Shown in pieces: positions 58,564-64,000 of a stretch of DNA of 64,000 bases. The notes below the pieces were generated by a model. That model had not been told where the DNA came from. It saw only the letters and a program-made list of their open reading frames with translations, and did no database searches. This DNA is from JBFMAI01 sp040755725 (GTDB lineage Bacteria > Planctomycetota > Phycisphaerae > UBA1845 > Fen-1342): the NCBI GenBank assembly GCA_040755725.1, contig JBFMAI010000017.1, positions 62,001-126,000 of the forward strand. Direction: 5' to 3'. The position numbers and the translations under genes were made by a program. Each line of letters opens with the position of its first letter. The first letter of the stretch is position 1.

Positions 58564-59673
58564 TCACCGCCGCGCGAGGTCCTGGCCCGTCACGATCTTC
58601 ACCTTGCCGCCGTTGCTCTCGGCGATGCGTTTCATGCGGCGAGCGCCCTCGGTCTCGCGGGGCAGCCCGCTGGTATCCTGGAGCAGGATCTCATCGAACA
58701 CCAGACCGTAGATGCGCGTGCGGGCGCCGCGGTTAGCGCGTTCGATCTCGCCGACCAAGCGGTCGTCAAAGTACCCGTCGGAGAAGAAGAACACCACGTC
58801 GGGCTCGAGGGCCAGCGCCCGCTTCATCGCCGTCAGCGGCTCGGTCACGCCCATCGGCGCCCTGCGGTCGAGCCAGGCGAAGAACTCGCGGCGGACGGTG
58901 TCGTCGGCCGGTTCGAGCTTCGGGCGGAAGCTCTCCGTGCGGATCTTCTCGTCCTGCCCGCCCCCCGTGCTGTAGAAGAGGATGACATTGAACGATTGCG
59001 AGGGGTGCAAGCGCCCGATGGAGCGCTTCAGCTCGCGCTTCAGATCGTCCACCGCGACGATGATGGAACCGGAGAAATCGACGACGTAGGCGATCTTCTG
59101 GGCGCGGACCCGCAGGTCCCACAGGCCGACCTGGCCGCCGTGGCCCCCGGCGCCGAAGCCGGAGCCGAAGCCGCCGGCCCCGGTTTCCGCGGCCCCGCTG
59201 CCGGTCCCCAGCACGCTCAGGCCACCGTCACCAAAGCCCAGCCCTCCGGATTCGCCGGCCGAGCCGGGTCCGCCCGGCGACCGCTCGGCGAGGGCCCGCA
59301 GGTCGGCGTCGGGGGGTGGTGGCAGGGCGGGCGGAGTGTCGAGCGCCCGTTCGGGCGGGGCATCGTGCGGGGTCTCCAGCGGCGCGGCGTCGGACCATTG
59401 AAACGCGTCGGCCAAGTCACCCGCGTCGATCACCCCCCCTTCCCACTCGGCGAAGCCCGGCGACGTCGGCTGCAGCACGCGAATCGCGTAGTGCGCCGCG
59501 AACAGGATGACCGCCAGATGCAGGACGACGCTGGCCCCCACGGGCAACCCCACGTGCAGCAGATACCGGAAATACGCGTTGGTGGACTCGCGGTCGGGCC
59601 ACGGGGTCGCTTCCGGTGGACCGGCCGAAGACGCCCGCGCCGGCACCTCAGGTTGGCGTGCGCTCGCTGCCAT
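58564..59673 (-). CDS. Membrane-anchored VWA protein, TonB-like topology
   Basis: 369 aa. A short cytoplasmic start, one helix (LLHVGLPVGASVVLHLAVIL, about 38-62), a Pro- then Gly-rich linker (to about 190) and a C-terminal von Willebrand A domain. The MIDAS is VVDFSGSIIVAVDD (D-x-S-x-S), with a later Thr/Asp in GVTEPLTAMKRAL and FFFSDGYFDD. The layout - one helix, flexible linker, distal domain - is that of TonB or TolA, and it is encoded next to exbB and two exbD genes. It could be the moving arm of the complex with a VWA head (inference). Confidence 0.85.
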   Translation of the reverse strand: MAASARQPEVPARASSAGPPEATPWPDRESTNAYFRYLLHVGLPVGASVVLHLAVILFAAHYAIRVLQPTSPGFAEWEGGVIDAGDLADAFQWSDAAPLETPHDAPPERALDTPPALPPPPDADLRALAERSPGGPGSAGESGGLGFGDGGLSVLGTGSGAAETGAGGFGSGFGAGGHGGQVGLWDLRVRAQKIAYVVDFSGSIIVAVDDLKRELKRSIGRLHPSQSFNVILFYSTGGGQDEKIRTESFRPKLEPADDTVRREFFAWLDRRAPMGVTEPLTAMKRALALEPDVVFFFSDGYFDDRLVGEIERANRGARTRIYGLVFDEILLQDTSGLPRETEGARRMKRIAESNGGKVKIVTGQDLARR

Positions 59674-59788
59674 GCGAAAATCGAACCCTCGTCGGCGCCG
59701 GTCCCGTTTGATCGACTCGCTCCATCCGACCGGCCAACCTCGCAGCGACCAGCGGCGGGCGCTGAGGGGGTAGCGCGACGTGACCCCG

Positions 59789-60169
59789 CTACTTCGACGG
59801 CGGGCCGCCGGGGGGCCGGCCGCCGCCGCCAGCCACCTGCACGAACGTCATCCGCGTCTCGTACAGCACCTGATCCAGCAGGCTCTTCTCCTCGGGGGTG
59901 AGGTTGTTGCGGGTCTTGTCCTCCAGCACTTGCAGCAGGTCGATGAAGTGCTTGGCGACTTCGAGGTTCGGCGGGAACCGCCGTCCGTCGGCGCTCGGCA
60001 ACAGCCCGAGCCCGGCCATCGCCTGCATCACGACGATGTTGACCAGTTCGGCGAAGCTCGGCGGCGGCAAGGGCTCCGGCTCCGCGGTTTCCCGCGCCAG
60101 CCGTTCCTTGTCGCGCTTGGCCTGTTCCTTCCAATCGTCGTCCACAATGATCTTCTTCTCGTCCGACAT
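59789..60169 (-). CDS. DUF1844 protein
   Basis: 126 aa. DDDWKEQAKRDKERLA and then FAELVNIVVMQAMAGLGLLP and NLEVAKHFIDLLQVLEDKTR, NNLTPEEKSLLDQVLYETRM match DUF1844, a small protein frequent in Planctomycetes, Verrucomicrobia and some others. The charged N-terminus and central hydrophobic helix suggest peripheral membrane association. Function unknown. It is 115 bases upstream of the VWA gene on the same strand. Confidence 0.88.
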   Translation of the reverse strand: MSDEKKIIVDDDWKEQAKRDKERLARETAEPEPLPPPSFAELVNIVVMQAMAGLGLLPSADGRRFPPNLEVAKHFIDLLQVLEDKTRNNLTPEEKSLLDQVLYETRMTFVQVAGGGGRPPGGPPSK

Positions 60170-60435
60170 CCGGCACCCTGCCTCGTCTGGTTCCTGCGAC
60201 AACCCCGCAGAGGACATTTCGAAGTCCACGTTGTGTACCCGGCAAGTGCCGGGCACCGTCGGGATTCTAGCTCCCGCACGCCCGCCGAACAACGAGCGGC
60301 GGATGTGGGCCCGCACGCCTAATGGTCATTCAGGATCATGAGACGCCGGCCGGGCGAACCTCCCGGCGAACCGCGGCCCAGCGGCCCCGGCACGCCGGGT
60401 TCGCCCTCCCAGGTCGCACGACGGCAAAGACCCAC

Positions 60436-61626
60436 TCAGTTCTTGTTCGCGGTCGGGGCCGGCGGCGGCACCCATAGGACGGCGCGCGGCGAGCGCGGCG
60501 CCATACGTCGCAGCACCAGCAACCCCACGAGCCCCGCCGCACTCAGCAGGATCGCCAGAAACTGCGAGATCGTAAGCCCGGCCGTGTCTACGGGGTTGTC
60601 GGCCCGCAGCAGTTCGAGCACCCAGCGGGTCGGCGGCTCGATAAGCAGCATCGTGCAGATCACCTGGCCGTCGCGCGTCCGCCGCCAGTACAGCGCGTTC
60701 AGCAGGACCGCGAGCAGCCCGAGGATCGCCGTCGAGTAAAGCTGCGTCGGATGTACCGGCAACGAGGGATGTTGGCGGGCCAGATCGCGCAGATGATCGA
60801 CGGAGCAGTGGTAGCGGGCCATCTGAACGCGCAGGGCCAAGTGCTCGGCAACCCCGACTTCCAACGCCTCGGCCCGCGCGAGCAGACGACGCTTCTCCTG
60901 CGGATCGCCGGTGGTGGCGGCCCGCTGTCTCAGCTCCGCGGCCTCACGCCGGGCGCTGTCGGTCCGTCGTTGGAGGGCCGCCAGCTCGGCGTCGCCGGCG
61001 CGGAGGCTCTCCCGCGGGATCGGTTGCGCCGCCGCCCCGTCGAGGAACACGCCCTGGGGCGAGAAGAACAGCAGCTCTTCGGGCAGCCCCGCCCCGGGCT
61101 GCCGCTCCGTCCACTGCTGATACGAGGCATTGCTGCCGTAGGGGAAACGGACGGCCCACGGCAGTTCCGTGTTCACGCCACCGAAGCAGCAGCCGTTCAG
61201 AAAGCACCCGATGCGCCCGATGGCCATGCCCAGGGCGGCCGAGGGCGCCATGATGTCGAGATACCAGCGGATCGAGTGCTTCCCGCGCCAGAGGTAGACC
61301 AGTACGAGCAGGACGACCGCGATGAAGCCGCCGTAGACCTCCAGCCCGCCCTTGCGCACGTCGAGGATGGCCCAGAGAACGGCCCCCGGGCTGCCGCGGG
61401 TGGCGAACTGCTCCCAGTAGTGCCAGACGTACATGGCCCGCGAGCCGACCACCCCGCCCAGCAGGGCCAGGAAGCCGCAGTTCATCACCACGTCAGGGTT
61501 GGCGCCGGAGCGTTCCGCCCGACGGGCGGCCCAGAGGATCGAGACCATGAACCCGATCATGAGCATGAGCCCGTAGCCGGGAATCTCAATCCCCAGCCCC
61601 GGCACCTTCCAGATCACCGGCATCAT
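60436..61626 (-). CDS. lgt: Prolipoprotein diacylglyceryl transferase with a large insertion
   Basis: 396 aa against a usual 260-300. The core is clear: GIEIPGYGLMLMIGF, GGLEVYGGFIAVVLLV, the signature GRIGCFLNGCCFGGV and the C-terminal HPTQLYST. It transfers diacylglycerol to the cysteine of lipoprotein precursors in the inner membrane. About 110 residues between roughly 190 and 300 are a charged, Ala/Arg/Glu-rich segment (ESLRAGDAELAALQRRTDSA) that splits the enzyme between the signature and HPTQLY; it should form a coiled-coil on the periplasmic side. Confidence 0.94.
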   Translation of the reverse strand: MMPVIWKVPGLGIEIPGYGLMLMIGFMVSILWAARRAERSGANPDVVMNCGFLALLGGVVGSRAMYVWHYWEQFATRGSPGAVLWAILDVRKGGLEVYGGFIAVVLLVLVYLWRGKHSIRWYLDIMAPSAALGMAIGRIGCFLNGCCFGGVNTELPWAVRFPYGSNASYQQWTERQPGAGLPEELLFFSPQGVFLDGAAAQPIPRESLRAGDAELAALQRRTDSARREAAELRQRAATTGDPQEKRRLLARAEALEVGVAEHLALRVQMARYHCSVDHLRDLARQHPSLPVHPTQLYSTAILGLLAVLLNALYWRRTRDGQVICTMLLIEPPTRWVLELLRADNPVDTAGLTISQFLAILLSAAGLVGLLVLRRMAPRSPRAVLWVPPPAPTANKN

Positions 61627-61674
61627 GGCCGCGGCCCCATCTTGTTATCGCCCGCCCGGCTCGTTTCGCGCCTC

Positions 61675-61735
61675 TTCATTCGCTGTTCGCCGCTTTTCAC
61701 TTACTATTCGCTATTCGCTACTCGCCACCGCATCC
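61675..61735 (-). repeat. Microrepeat block between lgt and panC
   Basis: Words of about 7-8 bases recur imperfectly: TTCATTCGCTGTTCGCC, TTTTCACTTACTATTCGCTA, TTCGCTACTCGCC. The block is AT-richer than its surroundings and directly abuts the panC stop codon. It is similar in style to those near 6.2 and 57.7 kb but built on ATTCGCT. Confidence 0.55.
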
Positions 61736-62595
61736 TACGCCTCGCGCCCGCCCGGGTCCACCGTCAGGTTGTCGATGAGCCGCGTGGCCCCCAGACGCAC
61801 CGCCAACGCGATCAGGACCGGCCCGCCGATCCGGTCCAACGGCTGCATGGTCTCCGGATCGACGATGCTGATGTAGTCAATCGTTGTCGGATCAGCTTCT
61901 TCAATCAGGCGCCGCATCGCCGCGACCACCGTCGCCGGGTCTTGCTCACCGGCGACGATCCGCGCGCGGGCGGCGGTCAGGGCGCGGTACAGCGCGGTGG
62001 CCCGCTGCCGCTCATCCGGCGACAGCATGGCGTTGCGGCTGCTCATGGCCAGGCCGTCGGGCTCGCGGACCGTCGGGCAGCCCACGATTCGCAGGGGGAA
62101 GTCCAAGTCGCGGACCATCCGCCGAATGACGGCGAGCTGCTGGGCGTCCTTCTGGCCGAAGTAGGCGACGTCCGGCTGGACGATGTTGAACAGCTTGGCG
62201 ACGACCGTGGCGACGCCGTCGAAATGGCCAGGCCGACACGGCCCGCACAGGGTGTCGGTGAGCCGGGCGACATGGACGGTCGTGGCGGCGTCGGGGGGGT
62301 ACATCGCGGGAACGTCGGGCATGAACACCAGCTCGACGCCGGCTTGTTCACACTTCTGAAGGTCGCCCGCGGTGTCGCGCGGGTAGCGGTCGTAATCTTC
62401 GTGCGGACCGAACTGGGTGGGGTTGACGAACAGGCTGGCGACCACGAAATGCCCGTCACGCCGGGCCGCGGCCACCAGCGACAGATGGCCGGCGTGCAGA
62501 TACCCCATCGTCGGCACCAGGCCGATCGACCGACCGGCGGCGCGGGCCGCCGCCACCGCCGCCCGCGTGGCGGCCATCTCTCCGGTGACTTCCAT
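61735..62595 (-). CDS. panC: Pantothenate synthetase
   Basis: 286 aa, the normal length. It condenses pantoate with beta-alanine at the expense of ATP in the last step of pantothenate synthesis. The ATP-site HIGH-like MGYLHAGHLSLV, VVASLFVNPTQFGPHEDYDR and YPRDTAGDLQKCEQ are present, as are YFGQKDAQQL and the KMSKS-equivalent AMSSRNAMLSP. ATG 62595 gives a family-like start; a GTG at 62631 would add 12 residues. No other pan genes are in the window. Confidence 0.95.
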   Translation of the reverse strand: MEVTGEMAATRAAVAAARAAGRSIGLVPTMGYLHAGHLSLVAAARRDGHFVVASLFVNPTQFGPHEDYDRYPRDTAGDLQKCEQAGVELVFMPDVPAMYPPDAATTVHVARLTDTLCGPCRPGHFDGVATVVAKLFNIVQPDVAYFGQKDAQQLAVIRRMVRDLDFPLRIVGCPTVREPDGLAMSSRNAMLSPDERQRATALYRALTAARARIVAGEQDPATVVAAMRRLIEEADPTTIDYISIVDPETMQPLDRIGGPVLIALAVRLGATRLIDNLTVDPGGREA

Positions 62596-62679
62596 GACGT
62601 CTATTGAACCCGCCCTGCGGTAGCTTGTCACTCGGAGTGAATCAGAAGGAGGGCTTCCGCCAATCTGGCGAGGTCGGTG

Positions 62680-63579
62680 TCACGGTTGGGCGGCCGGCCG
62701 CGAGGCGGCCGGACGGGCCGGCACCTGAAAGACCGTCCTGCACTTGGGGCAGGTGTCGGTCGCGCCGCGGCGGGACTCCGGGACCATCTTGACGGCGCGG
62801 CACTTCGGGCAGGCGATGCCGATGCCGGACTCCAGCTCCACCGGCTTGAGCACCGGCCGGGGCTTGCGCGGGCCGTCCGACGTGAGTTCCGGTTTGGCGG
62901 GTGTGTGGGCCGGCGTGGCCGGGCGGCGGGGCGCGGGGGCGGCGGGGCGCGGCGCGGCGCTTCGCGCGCGACGGAGCTTGGCCCCGGTGGCGGCTTCACA
63001 GCAATGCACCAGCAGCAGCTCGAGCTCGCAGCATTGGAGCCGCCGGACGAGCTCCTCCGCGGCCAAGTCGAGCTTGCCGGAGGCGGCCTGGTCGCACAGG
63101 TCGGTGAACAGGTGCGGCTCCCACTGGCCGGCGAAGTCGATGACGTCGCGCAGTCGCTTCAGCGGGCCGCTGCTCTTGGCGGGAATGGCCTGCTGCGCGA
63201 ACGCGGCCAACTCGGCGAAGATTGGGTGCTCCCCCACCTGTTGCCACGCGGTCTTGGCCGCCGGGTACGCCCCCGCCTGACGCTCCGTCAGCGCTTGGAT
63301 GTACTGCTGCTCGCGCTCCGCCGCCCCGTGGGCGTACATGGCCGCCTCCGCAGGCCACCCGTTCCACAAGTACAGCAACGCGCGGGCCGCCGCCGCCATC
63401 TCGCCGGAGGCGATCGCTTCGCGGCCCATCAGGGCGGCGTCGCTCTTCAGCTCGTCGAGCGCGGTCTTGGCCGCCCGGTTGGGCTGTTCGTGCCAGGCCA
63501 GCGGCGGGACCTGCGTCCCGCGGGCCAGCAGCGCCCGGGCGACCGGCGGCGGCAGTTCAGAAGGATCCAACTTGACCAT
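62680..63579 (-). CDS. Cytoplasmic protein with a C-terminal zinc ribbon
   Basis: 299 aa. The first 190 residues are helical (ALLYLWNGWPAEAAMYAHGA; LTERQAGAYPAAKTAWQQVG) without a signal peptide. A Pro/Ala/Arg linker (195-245) leads to CPKCRAVKMVPE...CPKCRTVFQVP, a four-cysteine zinc ribbon of the MJ0042 kind common in planctomycetes and myxobacteria. The role is unknown; such ribbons usually sit on nucleic-acid or protein partners. It starts at ATG 63579 and precedes panC by 84 bases. Confidence 0.75.
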   Translation of the reverse strand: MVKLDPSELPPPVARALLARGTQVPPLAWHEQPNRAAKTALDELKSDAALMGREAIASGEMAAAARALLYLWNGWPAEAAMYAHGAAEREQQYIQALTERQAGAYPAAKTAWQQVGEHPIFAELAAFAQQAIPAKSSGPLKRLRDVIDFAGQWEPHLFTDLCDQAASGKLDLAAEELVRRLQCCELELLLVHCCEAATGAKLRRARSAAPRPAAPAPRRPATPAHTPAKPELTSDGPRKPRPVLKPVELESGIGIACPKCRAVKMVPESRRGATDTCPKCRTVFQVPARPAASRPAAQP

Positions 63580-64000
63580 GGGGCGCAGTCCATCGACCCC
63601 GGGACACGCTCATCCCCGGGACGTCTGGTGGTGTATCGGCGCGCCGGGGCGGTCCCTTCGACAGCCCGGGCCGCGCAATTCCTGCGCGGTCAGCCCCTGG
63701 ACATGGGGGTCCCGTGAGGCGGCCGACGGTGTTATACTGAGCGGTGTTCGGTGTCCCCTTGGCCGGTGAAGCGGGTTTCGCGGCGGTTGTTGTCTCGGCC
63801 GGGTGGAAACTCCAGCGGGCCTGCGCAGGCGGCGTAGACCCCACTTGTTGTGACCCAACCCCTGCCGCCCGAGGCGCGCTGCCCGCCGGGCAGTCCGCCC
63901 GATGGTGAAGGGTAGTGAGTCGCGCCGACGTGAGGTTCGGTATGGTGTCCCAGGACATGGGCCCTCCTGGCCGGCGTGGTCGGCCCCTTGTGCAGAGCAA
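63580..64000 (+). other. Window-end region with a plus-strand promoter and a possible gene start
   Basis: TATACT at 63732-63737 is a good -10 box reading rightwards. A frame opening at ATG 63902 stays open to the edge (33 codons, Arg/Pro/Gly-rich, no family). The GC-rich stretch between could be a leader or a structured RNA; no tmRNA, SRP RNA, RNase P or tRNA signature is visible. Confidence 0.3.

Noticed and set aside
63738..63901. A cobalamin-type riboswitch or stable RNA gene
   Set aside because: Short GCCGGTGAA-like words are suggestive but the B12 box and the rest of the fold are missing; no tmRNA, SRP or RNase P core motifs are seen.

Overview
The window is about 64 kb of very GC-rich bacterial chromosome. 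It most likely comes from a member of the Planctomycetota, possibly a Phycisphaerae-like lineage. The support is: a small basic protein of the type shared by Planctomycetes, Verrucomicrobia and Chlamydiae; a tRNA-Ile, tRNA-Ala, 23S, 5S cluster with no 16S gene in front of it; PEP-CTERM and GDINPF (dockerin-like) secreted proteins; a sigma factor with a long extra N-terminal region; and a P/A/E-rich IF-2. Heptose (hldE, gmhA) and arabinose-5-phosphate isomerase (kdsD) genes, lgt, mltA and an ExbB/ExbD set indicate a diderm envelope with lipopolysaccharide.

Layout. 1-6.2 kb: three consecutive SPFH (HflK/HflC-like) membrane proteins followed by an ABC ATPase, with a divergent ABC-2 permease. 6.3-10 kb: a metal P-type ATPase, the small basic protein and a PIN-TRAM membrane protein. 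10.4-13 kb: a PEP-CTERM protein and a frameshifted dockerin-type secreted protein. 13-20 kb: glycogen phosphorylase, an MFS transporter, hldE and gmhA. 20.3-24.5 kb: the ribosomal cluster. 24.5-31 kb: a response regulator, MltA, an unusual sigma factor, and a GT4/GH57 pair. 31.6-36.4 kb: infB-DUF503-rbfA and a degenerate HhH-GPD protein. 36.6-41.2 kb: a giant TPR protein translationally coupled to kdsD. 41.3-47 kb: a decayed PEP-CTERM gene, an aldo/keto reductase, an acyl-CoA ligase, ftsY, nusB and ribH. 47-53 kb: a helical-repeat protein, ferritin, malate dehydrogenase, a triple YHS-like protein and a large TPR protein. 53.7-56.7 kb: an accessory island with a Tat-type, N-x-C-repeat cysteine-rich protein, a beta-propeller-like protein and a broken radical SAM enzyme. 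56.6-63.6 kb: ExbD/ExbD/ExbB/VWA, DUF1844, lgt, panC and a zinc-ribbon protein.

Three themes stand out. First, the cysteine-rich/radical SAM island at 53.7-56.7 kb looks like a peptide- or protein-modification locus (inference). It has a palindrome against its promoter and a C9 tract at the frame break, and its radical SAM gene is visibly decaying. Second, at least three kinds of short repetitive element occupy gene ends: degenerate 7-9 nt microrepeats, often as inverted pairs and one apparently inside 23S rRNA helix 45; a 94-bp structured repeat; and a 36-bp G/C hairpin. Third, all four frame breaks I could place need one base restored in the same direction, and all lie in exported or surface proteins, while dozens of housekeeping genes are intact. 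This could be real decay or phase variation, or it could be assembly indels; the reads would decide.
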